NCBI GenBank assembly: GCA_001311565.1
Contig: BBBM01000002.1
Coordinates: 62,001 to 126,000, forward strand
Origin: Desulfothermus okinawensis JCM 13304
Lineage (GTDB): Bacteria; Desulfobacterota; Desulfovibrionia; Desulfovibrionales; Desulfothermaceae
DNA length: 64,000 bases
Direction of reading: 5' to 3'
The first letter of the stretch is position 1, and every line of letters begins with the position of its first letter. Shown here one piece after another: positions 21,600 through 32,349 of this stretch. The notes below the pieces were generated by a model. The model worked only from the letters and a program-made list of their open reading frames with translations, searched no databases and was not told the origin of the DNA. The position numbers and the translations under genes are program-made.

Positions 21600-21852
21600 T
21601 TATCTATCCCTCATAGATTATTAATTGTTTAGATTAATTTAGATTAAATAAATAATGATTACATAACCGGCGGAGATACCTTATTATTGAATCATTTAAT
21701 TATCAAGCCTTAATGTAGAAAAAAGTACAATTTACACGGTTAACTATTTAATAGATAGTTTAAAATTATTTGTTTATGGCAATGATATAAAAACAATGTA
21801 TTTAAATAGCTACCTCAGTAACAGCACTGAAGATGGGGTAGTGTTTATGAGA
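21600..21852. other. AT-rich intergenic region upstream of the heptad-repeat gene
   Basis: About 250 bases between two minus-strand genes. I find no open reading frame, no strong hairpin and no good -24/-12 element. It presumably contains the promoter of the DUF202-kinase-receiver operon and the end of the stress operon. Confidence 0.4.
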
Positions 21853-22669
21853 TTAATAATTTTTTTCATTTGGAAGAAATTTCCTTAAAAAGGATTTTCT
21901 CCCAAACCATATGGCAATAAGATTATCTTGTGAAATCTGGTTTACAAAGGTATGGAATACACTGGAGTCTATTACTTCAAGCCACATGGGAATGTCCTGT
22001 TTTAGATAATACATAAACAGGTTTTTCATTGTATTTTCTACCTTTATTTTTAGAGACCCTGCTTCAGATACCCCAACAATTTTTAACTCAGCCTTATACA
22101 GGGTAACCATCTGATTTATAAGTTCCAATGAATTTTGAGTTATGTAATCATGGTCAAGACAACATACAATTTGTTTGGGGCTTTTGTTCTCTTTTACAAT
22201 TAAGACAGAACATGGAGCTTGGTTTGCTATCTTGGCAGGAATGTCCAACTCTCCCCATTTGCATCCATTTGTTTTATTACATCCTAGAATTATCAATGTT
22301 GAGTCGTCTTCAGTTGATTGTTCTAAAATTTCGTCAACTATATTAGTTCCTTTTTTTAATGATGATCTTTAATGTCTTAAGACCGCCTTTTCCCACTCCC
22401 ACAAATACGTTGTCTTTAGGTGTTGTAAATGTAGAGATTTCTTCTCTTGAATAGGGACATTCACCTTTAGGATAATAGGATGTTATGATTTCCCTATAGT
22501 CAAGTAACGTTTTGGCCAGATCTGAATCTTCTATCCTATTTGGAGCTTCTTCTGGTTTAATTACTCCCAGGAGTGTGATATCAGACCAGGTGTTAACAGC
22601 TAGTTTGCCTACCTCGTGGACAACATATGAGCTATAAGGATTTTTATCAACTGCTACTAATATTCTCAT
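21853..22669 (-). CDS. Universal-stress-type protein, two-domain
   Basis: About 271 residues starting at ATG 22669 after GGGGAAATAAA. The N-terminus MRILVAVDKNPYSSYVVHEV is a classical UspA first strand and helix. The middle segment STLIILGCNKTNGCKWGELD and APCSVLIVKE is the end of the first Usp domain; a second half-domain follows (KQIVCCLDHDYITQNSLEL). The Gly-rich ATP loop is changed, so nucleotide binding is uncertain. The frame breaks at the T run near 22351. It is the last gene of the large minus-strand stress operon. Confidence 0.75.
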
Positions 22670-22683
22670 TTTATTTCCCCTTT

Positions 22684-23488
22684 TTAATCCCAAAAAAATT
22701 AAAATAGGTGACAGTGTACATGCCATAATATCTGTTATGGGCCTCCTTCTCCCTTTCCTATTAAACATGGAAACCACCATCCCACTTTCCTTTAACTTTT
22801 CTGCTACATTCTCAGGCAGACCTGATATTTCAAGTAGTTCAGTTGTAGATATCCCTTCTTTGGCTAATAGGGATTTGGCACGATCAAGTAGATCACTAGA
22901 GGGGGCTTTGTTAATAATAACTTCTCTGGTTTCCAAGAAATTGTATTGCACCAAGTAAATTTTCACTGGCACATTTTTGTATAGCTTTATGTAACTAAGG
23001 ATAAATTTTTCAAGATTCATCTCACTGTCTAGCACTAGATGGACCTTTTCAAATTTAGTTAGATTTTTTACAATCAATACTGGACATGTCATTTTTTTTA
23101 TAAATGAACTTTTTAATGTATCATAAAAAAAAGGAACAATCAAAAGAGGATAAATGTCCAATAACACATAAATCGTAGAATCCACCTTCTAATTCTTTTA
23201 GTATCTCCTTTTCTTTATCTCCTACAACTATTTTGACTTTAGTAATTCCTTTACAATTGTCTGCTTCTGTTTTAACAAAGGTTTCTATTTTGTCTTTTGT
23301 TGTGTTAACTAGAGTTTTTTTTCCCAGGTTTTTCTCACCCAGCCTGCACCAAATTGATAATGTTTTTGTGTTGGCTCTTCAACATGAATTGGTTGAATGA
23401 ACATTGGTACTTTTTGTGATTGTCTACAAATGTATCTTAGACTAATACTTGATGGAAGATTGTTTTCAATGGGGATAAGTACGTTCAT
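22684..23488 (-). CDS. Universal-stress-type protein
   Basis: About 267 residues, start ATG 23488 behind GGAAGG. The N-terminus MNVLIPIENNLPSSISLRYI and the FYDLCVIGHLSS...TCPVLIVKN segment match the UspA fold; a second, more divergent half contains VHLVLDSEMNLEKFILSYIK. With the T run near 22692-22698 shortened, the protein stops at 22684-22686 just before the next gene; as written it would fuse in frame to it. Breaks also at about 23120 and 23312-23318. Located between a receiver gene and a second Usp-type gene. Confidence 0.72.
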
Positions 23489-23525
23489 AAAAATCCTTCC
23501 TTTTTTTATTGGGTTTTTTTTTCTA

Positions 23526-23904
23526 TTAAGAACCTTTTTTTTCTGCCTTTGTTACAGCTTCATGTATTTCACTTAATCTAAATGGTTTTGCTAGAAAATC
23601 TAATACTCCCTTTTGGAAAGATTCCTTTGCTGCGTCCATAGTTGCAAATCCAGTTATCACTATAACCTCAGTATCTGGTTTCATTTCTTTTACCTCTGTT
23701 AAAAATTCCATTCCATCCATCCCTTCCATTTTTAGGTCTGTTATAACTATGTCGAAAGGTTTTTCTTTAAATCTAGTAATAGCGTCTATACTCCTGGTAA
23801 ATGTCTCAACCATGTAACCTTTTTTTTTCTAAATAAGATTTTAGTCTTTTGGTGACTATAGGTTCGTCATCCAATATTAGAACACTTATTTGTCTCTTAT
23901 CCAT
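23526..23904 (-). CDS. Single-domain response regulator
   Basis: A receiver of about 125 residues, start ATG 23904 behind AGGAGGATTA. Key residues: acidic pair in LILDDEP, Asp in [15 protein letters not shown], Thr in VIVITGFAT, Lys in FLAKPFRL. There is no DNA-binding or enzymatic output domain. The frame breaks at the T run 23819-23828. It lies immediately downstream of the PEP-synthase-like gene in the same operon, which suggests that it relays signals within this module. Confidence 0.88.
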
Positions 23905-23930
23905 ATTAATCCTCCTAAGTGTATATCTAG

Positions 23931-26506
23931 TTAAATGTGTTGTAATTTATGTTGTAGTAAAATATCATAAAAAAATTTTCGAGTACAATGTTATTTGATT
24001 TTCATCTATCATTTTAACATCCAATTGTCGGGTAAAAGCAACTAATATTCCAATAATATATATCTTTTCAAGTATATCTTCCTTTGAAAGTCCTTTTAAC
24101 CTAGCAACAACTAAGTCTCCTTTTATTTCTGTTAAAAAAATCTTGTTCTATGAGAATGTTGCTAATTAATTTTGCGCGTCTTGTCCGCTTTGTGTCTTCT
24201 GTAACCCCTCCAAAAAAATCTAAAGTAGATGTAATTGTCATGGGGGTTATCACAAGCCAGAGTATCTATCATTGTAAAGTGGTAACCAAGCCTTAAACTT
24301 ATATTTGCATATCCATTTGAAATTACAGCTAAATTTTGTCCAACAAATCTAGGATCTGCCATTTCAAAGGCAAAAGTTTTATTCATACTGGACATGAAAC
24401 TCCTAAAGTCAACCCCTACAGGATCAGTTGACCATACATTTTTACTACATATACCTTTTAAAAAAATATCTTAGAGGAAGAGACGATATTTGGCTTATAT
24501 CTAATTCCAGTGAGGAGTTGATGTTTTTTAGAGTAGTATCAATTATTTTAAGGTCCAGAGGTATGGGTAGTTTGAGTTTAATTGATGACTTTGAGATCGC
24601 TGGGTCTGCATAATAATCTTGGTCTATAAGTTCTTGTACTGCCTTTTCGTGAATAAATCTGATGATATCGTGAAATGTCTTACAATTTTCTATTTTAAAA
24701 TTGTCTCCTGTAGGGTCTACTAGATTCAGGGGAGAAATTTTTTTTGTAAATTCTTTTGAGTAATCTATATTCTTTTATTTCTTCAAATTTTTCCTCAACA
24801 AATTCATAATAGCACAACTCCTTTATAAAGCCTTCATAAACAACGTTTTCAGTGGCATTTAATGTAATTTCTTGATTGTTTTTTTTAAGACTTTGGTGGC
24901 AATCTTGGTATTTATTATCATAGGGACCCTGAATTCTCTGGCAATTGTGGCAAGGTGTCCAATGGGGGAACCAATATCTGTTATAATCCCATTTACCTTT
25001 TTTTATCACCTTTGCCAATATAGGTGATGATGAAGTGGCAACTAGTATACATTCATCAGGTACGTTGTCTAGGTCTTCAGAGCTAGTTACCTTATAAACC
25101 CTTCCAATGGCAATTCCTTCTCTTACTATATCCCTTGTCCAGACAGTAATTTTTTTAAAAGAACCCAATTCTGAGAGATTACATTTCATCTCTATTCTTT
25201 TCTTTTCTATCTGGAGACGGCGGGTCTGAAGAATTACTAGGTTGTTTTGTTGGTCGTAGGCAAATTCTATATCTTGTGGATTTTTAAAGTATTTTTCCAG
25301 CATCATACTGATTCTAACCAATTCCATAATTTGTTGAGTACTTAAAGAGGGTTTGTCTTTTTTTCTCTTTTGAAACTTCTTGTTTTATTATGGATCTTTT
25401 TTTTAAAGTCGAAGTTTTTCATAAAAGGTTTAGATACTATGTTCATCTCAATAATATCATGAGGTGGTGTCCTTGATATATAATATTTATCGGCCTCAAT
25501 GGTTCCTCCAACTAATTCTTCACCTAATCCATACGTAGATGCAATTACTATCTTTTCATCCTTGAGGTCAAAAGGGTCCAAGGTATAAACCACACCACTG
25601 ACCTTGGCCCTAATCATCATTTGACACCCCACAGCCATGGCAACCTCTGATTCCATTATATCTTTGTTCCTTCTATATTCCAGGGCCCTTTCAGAGTATG
25701 TACTTGCTATTACCTCTTTGTATTTTTCCAATACTTGAGTGGGGGGCACCCCTAAAAAAACTCTTATAGATTCCAGCAAAGGAGTGTTCGCTGTCTTCAC
25801 CAATACAACTGCTTCTAACAGCGAAAAATACTTCATTATTTCCGGCAAGTCTTTTGATTTTATTTATTTGTCTTATAATCTCTGAGGTGAGGTCTTTTGG
25901 TAAATTATAATTTAATATAAGGTCTGTTATTTTTTTTGATGCATCTTCAGTGGAAATTTGATCTTTCTGCCAATTTAATAGTATTTGTTGTATTGAATTT
26001 CCTATTTTTGATTCCTTGACAATTTTAGAGAAGCCTCTTGTTGTGATTGCAAAACCTTCAGGGATATTTATAGATAAAATATTTTTCGCAACTCCAAGAT
26101 GTGTATTTTTTTTCCACCAACTGCTTCTTCCAGTTCATCATTAATTTCAGAATATGGAATTGTATATTTACCCTTTGGAATAATAATGTTTCCCTTTAAT
26201 TCTTCTTCAATCTCAGTTCTTATTTTTTTATAATGATAAAACAGATCTGTATATTTTCCAGGGGCCATAGCTTCTAAGTGATAGATCATCCTATATACGC
26301 TACTAAATAGGGCATTAGTCTGCGTATCTATAAAATGTTTGTCAAAGATATATTCTCCACTTAATTTTTCCCCGATATTTGAAATGATCTCCATTGAAAT
26401 GTTATTTTCTTTGATAAGTTGTTGGAAGTGGTCAAATAATTCTGTAAAAGATACCTTTTTTTTTCTTATTGAATTTAGAGAAGAGCTTTTTAAAAAGGCC
26501 TTTCAT
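23931..26506 (-). CDS. PEP-synthase-like protein with ATP-binding and phosphohistidine domains and unknown C-terminus
   Basis: About 855 residues, start ATG 26506 after GGAGGTGG. An N-terminal helical region of about 135 residues is followed by a PEP/pyruvate-binding ATP-grasp domain (LEEAVGGKNTHLG, FAVRSSCIGEDSEHSFAG, VAMAVGCQMMIRAKVSGVVY). Next is a mobile phosphohistidine domain, ILVATSSSPILAKV and GSPIGHLATIAREFRVP with the swivelling His. The PEP-binding TIM barrel of PpsA/PPDK is absent. Instead there is a C-terminal domain of about 300 residues with NLAVISNGYANISLRLGYHF and NYIYFRFFGG. Many homopolymer repairs are needed. Similar proteins exist in deltaproteobacteria but I know of no defined reaction; a phosphotransfer or regulatory role is inferred. 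Confidence 0.78.
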
Positions 26507-26579
26507 ATTTGACCACCTCCTTATACCATATGTGGACCGCATTATTCTAGTCCAAGTTTATCATTTTGATAAACTTGGG

Positions 26580-27332
26580 CTAATGGGCTCCTCCCTTGTC
26601 TTTAAATATAAATCCCATGGCAAAACCCGCAAAAATTGCTATAATTACTGCTAAGATGCCATAGATTAAACTGTGGTTAAATGCCATATCTGAGATGAAT
26701 TTTGGAAAACCAGTTAATTTTACTTCAAAGGTATCTTTGTCTATGTTTTCTATCTTGTGTTCCTTGTTTAAGGTGTACACCACAATCTCATATTTTCCAG
26801 GAGGCATCTTAGAAGGAATTGATATCTCGGACCTATATTTTTTTTCTATCTGTTTTTGTATCATATTTAATACCTTTTTTTATTTATTTGGTATAATCTT
26901 TCTTTTTCCTTTAATTTTAAAAAAATCCTTTAGTATTTGCTTTTTATTTGGAGGAGTTGGTTCTATTTCTATATTTGATAATACGGTGTTATATCCTAGA
27001 CCTAATTCATTTAAATAGCTAGATAAGTTTGATGGCATATATAACATATATACAGAAGGAGCGTTTTTAAATGTTAGATGTGCCACGGTCATCCAGAATA
27101 TACCCCATACCTTTCCTTTTTGTTTGAAATGTGAATCCTGGACACTACCTTTAATTTCTACAATCACATCTTTATCTTTGTCAACATACCCTGATATGCT
27201 TAATTTAGCACCGTTGTACTGTGCACCTATTAATATAGTTTCAGGGGAATGGGTAAAGGCAAAGGCTAATACATCTTTAGATATAATTGTTAAACACCCT
27301 ATTAAAATAATGTAAAGATATTTTAATTTCAT
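26580..27332 (-). CDS. TIGR02186-like periplasmic/membrane protein linked to TauE
   Basis: About 248 residues. A signal peptide (LYIILIGCLTIISKDVLAFA) leads into a beta-rich extracytoplasmic domain (PETILIGAQYNGAKLSISGY), and one C-terminal membrane helix (LIYGILAVIIAIFAGFAMGF) ends in a short basic tail. Two apparent genes here merge into one when the T run near 26929-26936 and the A runs near 26845 and 26875 are corrected. The architecture resembles the TIGR02186/Alph_Pro_TM family, typically adjacent to TauE/SafE exporters, as it is here (three bases away). Biochemical role unknown. Confidence 0.75.
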
Positions 27333-27334
27333 GA

Positions 27335-28275
27335 TTAGTGACCTCCTGCATAGGATAACATTAGGGAAGGTTTTGCAAGTAAACTATAGAGCATCTTAAA
27401 CATAACAAGTAAAACTATAGTAGCAAGGATTATTTTTAGTTGATCTCCTTTTAGCCTTTTTGAAATTCTTGTTCCAAATTGAGCACCAACAGTTGATCCC
27501 AATAGCAAACAAAGTGCTAAAACAAAGTCAACTGTATGATTAGAATATGCCTGCATTATAGTCACATTAATACATGTAAATAGAATTTGAAACAGCGACG
27601 TTCCCACCACAACGTGCATGGGCATGCGAAGGAGATATACCATTACAGGAACCATTATAAACCCGCCGCCAACACCCATGATTGCAGCCAAGATTCCAAC
27701 AAAGACTCCCAAAATTAATGGCATTAGAGCAGACATGGTAACCCCAGATTTTCAAAATGGGTTTGAAAAGGAAGAGAATTCATTATTTTAATATATATAG
27801 ATTCTTTTTGAGGAGTTGATACATATGTCTGGTCCACTTTGCTCTCTTCTTTGCTTTTTCTCAAACTCTGTAGACTCTCAATAAACATGTAGGTTCCAAC
27901 AAAACCTAACATAATGACATATGTTATATTGATTAGAAAGTCTGCATTCCCAAGTGCCCTTAACACTTTAATTATGTGGACACCAACATCTCCACCAATA
28001 ATTCCTCCAATAAGTAGCAATATACCCATTTTTATATCCACGTTTCCCAATCTATAATGGGCAACTGTACCAGAGGTGGATGCCCCAACAATTTGGTTTG
28101 AGTCAGATGCAGCTGCCACTGTTGGTGGTATTCCAAACATGATCAGTAGAGGGGTCATTAAAAATCCTCCACCAACTCCAAAAATTCCAGATAAAAGCCC
28201 AACTAAACCACCAAGTCCAAGGATGAGAAATACGTTTATGCTGTTTCCTGCAATTGGTAGATACATGTGAAACAT
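27335..28275 (-). CDS. TauE/SafE-family anion exporter
   Basis: About 313 residues, eight or so membrane helices. The two characteristic repeats are LVGLLSGIFGVGGGFLMTPL and VGILAAIMGVGGGFIMVPVM. The start ATG 28275 follows GGAAGGTGGTG. The frame breaks near the G run at 27741-27744, which is one base short. Family members export sulfite, sulfoacetate or related organosulfur anions; the substrate here is not determined. It is co-transcribed between a Usp gene and the TIGR02186-like gene. Confidence 0.88.
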
Positions 28276-28297
28276 ATTCACCACCTTCCTTTTTTTT

Positions 28298-28686
28298 ATT
28301 TTTTTTACAATCTCCACCCTGCACAATTTTTGTTTATTGATTGTTTTTATTAAATCTAAAACCCAATGCCGGTATTGGGTTTTGTTAGGTATTGATAATA
28401 CAACTAAATCTATACCATGTTCTGCAATGAACTTTGTGCATTTGGTTAAGAAATTTCCATTCACCCGAATGTGTACATTTTTCCCCTCCTTTTTATTAAG
28501 GTTTAAAAACTTAAGATAACCGCAATCCCTGGACACATAAGTATTATCCTTAGAGGACGCACTATCATCCTCTATAAATTCCATTAGGTATACCTTTGCA
28601 TCTATTCTCTCAGATAGCTGCATGGCATGGACTGAAGCCCAAAAATTTGGTTCTTTGGAAAATATGGGGACCAGTATACGTTTCAT
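28298..28686 (-). CDS. Universal-stress-type protein, first gene of stress operon
   Basis: About 129 residues beginning MKRILVPIFSKEPNFWASVH. A conserved strand LVVLSIPNKTQYRHWVLDLI replaces the usual Gly-rich nucleotide loop, so ATP binding is doubtful. If the T runs at 28290-28297 and 28299-28306 are one base too long, it stops at VEIVKK; as written, it reads into the TauE gene. It starts about 12 bases downstream of a -24/-12 promoter on the minus strand and therefore opens an operon of at least seven genes reaching 21853. Confidence 0.72.
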
Positions 28687-28697
28687 GACATATATCT

Positions 28698-28713
28698 AGC
28701 ATATTTTGTTCCA
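28698..28713 (-). promoter_or_regulatory. Sigma-54 (-24/-12) promoter of the Usp-TauE operon
   Basis: On the minus strand the sequence TTGGAACAAAATATGCT has GG and GC separated by exactly ten bases (consensus TGGCAC-N5-TTGC). It ends about 12 bases before the Usp gene start, so the start site would fall very close to the ATG, making a short leader. Two identical inverted repeats lie upstream, and an NtrC-type activator gene is next to it. Confidence 0.65.
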
Positions 28714-28781
28714 AAAAAAATAACATACTGTAGTTATTGATTTTTTGTAAAATAGCGGTATATATTAGAATATAAAGATTG

Positions 28782-28794
28782 TTTCATTTTGAAA
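28782..28794. promoter_or_regulatory. Candidate activator site UAS1 (TTTCA-N3-TGAAA)
   Basis: The inverted repeat TTTCATTTTGAAA lies about 75 bases upstream of the -24 element. An identical copy sits 126 bp further upstream. Position and repetition fit enhancer binding by the adjacent NtrC-type regulator. Confidence 0.6.
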
Positions 28795-28887
28795 AAAAAG
28801 TTAATTTTATTAACAGTAAATTGATTCAATAAAAAAAGGTGAGTTTTATTTACACATAAAATTATTTGAAGGGTTAAATTTTAAAGG

Positions 28888-30312
28888 TTAACAAATGGTT
28901 TGATTTGTTTCATTTTGAAAAGGAATATCAATTGTTAGAGATTGTATTTTTTTTCATTTTTCTCCAAAGGGTGGTTCTTGGTAGTTTTAGGATTGCTGCA
29001 GCTGCTTTTTTTATCATATGCTGTAAATTCCAGAACCCTTTTTATGTGATTTTTTTTCTACTTCTTCAATGGATAAAAATAAGTTAGCGGATACATTGGT
29101 AAAATTTAGGTTGGTTATATCTCCAGGCAGGTGTTCTGTTTTTATTTCTTTTCCATCGCACAGGGCAACTGCCCTTTGAATTATGTTTTCCAGCTCTCTA
29201 ACATTCCCAGGAAAATCATATTTTAAGAGCACTGACATTGCCCTATTGGATATGCTTTTTACTTCCTTATCAAATTGGCTGTTATACTTTGAAATAAAAT
29301 GTGAAATAAGGATTGGAATGTCTTCTACTCGTTCATTTAATTTGGGCAATGCGATATTTACAACATTTAGTCTGAAATAAAGGTCTTCTCTAAACAGATT
29401 TTTTTTTTACCAATGTTTTAAGATCCCTGTTTGTGGCTGCAATTATCCTGATATCCAACTCAATTGGTCTGTTTGCTCCCAATCTGAAAATTTTTTTTTT
29501 TCTTCAATTACTTTTAAGAGTTTTACCTGTAGGGAAAGCGGCATCTCTCCAATTTCATCTAGAAACAGAGTCCCTTTTTGTGCAGCTTCAATTAATCCAA
29601 TTTTTCTGGAATTCGCTCCTGTAAACGCCTCTTTTTCATGTCCAAAGAGCTCATTTGTTATTAGTTCTTCAGAAAAGCCGCCGCAATTTATGGATATAAA
29701 TGGTCCCTTACATCTTTTACTAAGACTGTGTATGGCCCTGGCAGCCATTTCTTTTCCAGTTCCGGTTTCTCCTTCTATTAATACGTTGCAATCAAGTGGG
29801 GCAATTTTTTTTTATTACATTGGTGACGTCTCTCATTTTTGAGCAATTAGCTATAAATGAGTCAAAGGGGCTTTTATTTCTTTGTTCCAGCACTTTTTTT
29901 TAGCTTTATATTTTCTTTTTTTTAAAAGTATTTTTTTCTAGGGTATTGTTTAGGGTCAAAAATAATTTGTCTTTATTTAGAGGCTTTTCTAAGTAGTCGT
30001 TTGCACCACTTTTTATTGCTTTAACAGCAGTCTCCACTGTAGCATGTCCTGTTACAATTATAACTTCTATGTGGGGTCTTAATTTTTTTCAGGTAATTTA
30101 ATACCTTGAGTCCATCTAAATCTGGTAGATTTAGATCCAAAAGGAGCAGGTCGAAATTATTAGTTTTAATTGACGAGAGAAATTCCTGACCACTTACATA
30201 TGTATGGACCTTAAGACCAAAATTTTTTTTCTAAAATGGATTTTACCCTTTTTAGGAAGATAGGTTCATCGTCAACTACTGCAGTAACTACTGAAGAAAA
30301 GTCCCTTTTCAT
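28888..30312 (-). CDS. NtrC-family sigma-54-dependent response regulator (EAFTGA variant)
   Basis: About 470 residues: receiver (residues 1-120; [29 protein letters not shown]), AAA+ domain ([39 protein letters not shown]) and a Fis-type HTH ([20 protein letters not shown]). The sigma-54 contact loop reads EAFTGA instead of GAFTGA. Start ATG 30312; its gene follows the kinase by three bases. The stop is 28928-28930 as written, or 28888-28890 if a last A run is one base too long. It probably activates the Usp-TauE operon directly downstream. Confidence 0.88.
28908..28920. promoter_or_regulatory. Candidate activator site UAS2 (TTTCA-N3-TGAAA)
   Basis: Second exact copy of TTTCATTTTGAAA, 126 bp (about 12 helical turns) from the first, so both copies face the same side of the DNA. 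It lies at or inside the 3' end of the regulator gene. Confidence 0.55.
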
Positions 30313-30315
30313 AAA

Positions 30316-31739
30316 TTATTCGTTTAATTGTTGGGATTGAATGGGGAGGTAAACAAAGAATGTAGTCCCTTCTCCTTGTTTGCTCTTTACCTCTATGTGA
30401 CCCCCATGTTTTTTTCACTATTCCATACGCAATGGAAAGTCCAAGTCCAGTGCCTTTACCCACGGGCTTTGTGGAAAAGAAGGGGTCAAATATCCTATCA
30501 AGAACTTCGGGTGGCATTCCCATTCCACTGTCTTCCACACCAATTTCTATATATCCTTGCTTTTCCCTTGCCGTGATCTTGAGATAACCACCATCAGGCA
30601 TTGCCTGTATAGCATTTAAAAAAAAGGTTTATAAAAACTTGCTTTAAGTTGTCTTCGTTCCCTTTTATCTTGGGAAGATTAGGGGGATATCCATTATTAA
30701 TTGGATATCAGATATCATTAATTGATTTTTGACCAGTTTTATAGTGGAATCAATTAGTGTTTTAATGTCAATTAATTCTGTTATGTCTGTTTTCTTTCGT
30801 CTTGAGAAATCCAATAGGTTTTGAACAACAGAGCTTGCCCTTCTGGATTCATCCACAATTTCCTTTAACATTTCTTCTGCTTCTTGTTTGGAAAGTTCGC
30901 CCCAATCTTCTAAAAGGGCCTCTGCTGTGAGTGAAATATTGTTTAAGGGATTGTTTAGTTCATGGGCAATACCAGAGACTAGAGTTCCAACTGCAGAGAG
31001 CTTTTTTTGCCTGTAAAAGGGCATTTTGTCTCTCCTCCAGCTCCCTAATCATCCTGTTAAATGCATTAATAATAAGTGAAAAAGATGAAGTTTGCTGTGC
31101 ATTTTCTGGAATATATGTAAAATCACCTTTGGATATCCTTTCTGTAGTTTTTTTGGATAAATGAAATTTGTTTTAAAATTGTATGAGTTAATACAATTAA
31201 GAGTATAATTAAAGTTCCACCAAATAGAAACATCAGTATAGAAGGTACAAAAAGGATTTTATTTAGCGTTCTTTCTACATGTTTTTTGTTTAGATTTAGA
31301 AGTTTTTCTGCAAATATAAGCATATTGTGTCCATGTTTTCTTATGTCATTTAAATCTACCTTGTTTTTTTGTTTTGCTATTACAATTAGATGTTCATAGG
31401 TAGTGAGGTCATTTTCAAATTTTTTTAAAATCATATGATAGTTCTTTAAAAATCTCTCTAAATGAATCTTGGGATTCAATATCGTTTATCTCTGATTTTA
31501 TTTTTTTTTAAATATAAAAGTACCTCATTTAAGTCCTTTTTATCTATGTAATAGACAAAGTTTTTTTTCGTATCTTCTGAGCTCAAGTACATTTTCCATA
31601 AAATCATGGGTCCTCTCCAGCATGGCTAGTTTGTTTTTTAAAAAAAACTAATGTTGTACATATAGCCAATTATATGGATTATTAGAAATGCAGTGGCAGT
31701 GGCTGTGAATAGGAGGATTTTTATTCTGAGATCTTTCAT
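30316..31739 (-). CDS. Membrane sensor histidine kinase, partner of NtrC regulator
   Basis: About 470 residues. Start ATG 31739. Two membrane helices (residues about 7-27 and about 195-220, VPSILMFLFGGTLIILLIVL) bracket a helical periplasmic sensor region. HAMP follows, then the H-box [17 protein letters not shown]-box [14 protein letters not shown]1 EDSGMGMPPE and G2 [14 protein letters not shown]. Breaks occur at about eight A/T runs. It closes three bases before the regulator gene. Same architecture as the kinases at 19.1-20.5 and 40.1-41.5 kb, suggesting paralogues. Confidence 0.87.
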
Positions 31740-31912
31740 CTTCTTGCTTTAACCTATTAAAATTTTACTCCTTTGAAGTAGATATTTCCTAATATGGTAG
31801 TAGTTAATTTATGCTAGCAAAAGAAGTAATGGTTTTGTCAAGCCCAAAAAATAGACATGAATTTAGGTTGATAGTTTTTTTTGGGGGGGATTCTAACCCC
31901 CTTTTTTTTGTA
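31740..31912. other. Intergenic region upstream of the kinase-NtrC pair
   Basis: About 170 bases on the minus-strand path. A TTGACA (31836-31841 on the minus strand) is followed 19 bases later by TAGCAT, a weak candidate sigma-70 promoter for the kinase. Poly-G next to poly-T at 31880-31890 is compositionally odd but has no assignable role. Confidence 0.3.
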
Positions 31913-32328
31913 TTAATGTCCCCCTGAGCCAAGGATACCAGATGCAGCAAGTAGGAGTACCAGAATTTCAAAAATGGCAATAAAAGTATATACCATGTCA
32001 CCCCTTTTAAAATAAGCAAAGGCCAATGTAAAATAGCCAACAATGGTTAAGAGCCTAATAAAGCGATTCCAATAAAATTTATGAAATCCCCTTTACCTAA
32101 CAAATGAACCCAACTCCATCCCTGGTGTATATTGAGTTTTTCCATGAACTGTCCAGATGGAAGGTGCCACATCTTTTGTAGGGTGTCCATTGGTACAAAG
32201 GGATCCATAATAGTAGATAGGTATAAAAAGTAGGTTATACACATAATGCTATGCCACCCCAACAGCCAAAAAAATAAGATCTCTGCATATATATTTTGTT
32301 CTTTTGGCACTCTAATCCTGTTTTGCAT
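31913..32328 (-). CDS. Small membrane protein, DUF1634-like, TauE partner
   Basis: About 138 residues, three or four membrane helices (ILFFWLLGWHSIMCITYFLY; INFIGIALLGLLTIVGYFTL; FIAIFEILVLLLAASGILG). The C-terminal half, with GD between two helices, resembles DUF1634 proteins that usually accompany TauE/SafE exporters; the TauE gene is 21 bases upstream. The frame breaks once near 32048 (short G run). Role unknown, possibly an exporter subunit. Confidence 0.6.
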
Positions 32329-32349
32329 ATCATACCCTCCAGGTTAATT

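Noticed and set aside
22343-23185. Apparent fusion of two universal-stress-type proteins into one long reading frame
   Set aside because: The second part starts with its own ATG and ribosome site at 22669, and a T run one base too long just upstream explains the read-through. Treated as two genes.
27724-28686. Apparent Usp-TauE fusion protein
   Set aside because: The joint crosses two adjacent eight-base T runs, and a good ribosome site and ATG lie at 28275. Shortening the first run gives a stop, so separate genes are more likely.
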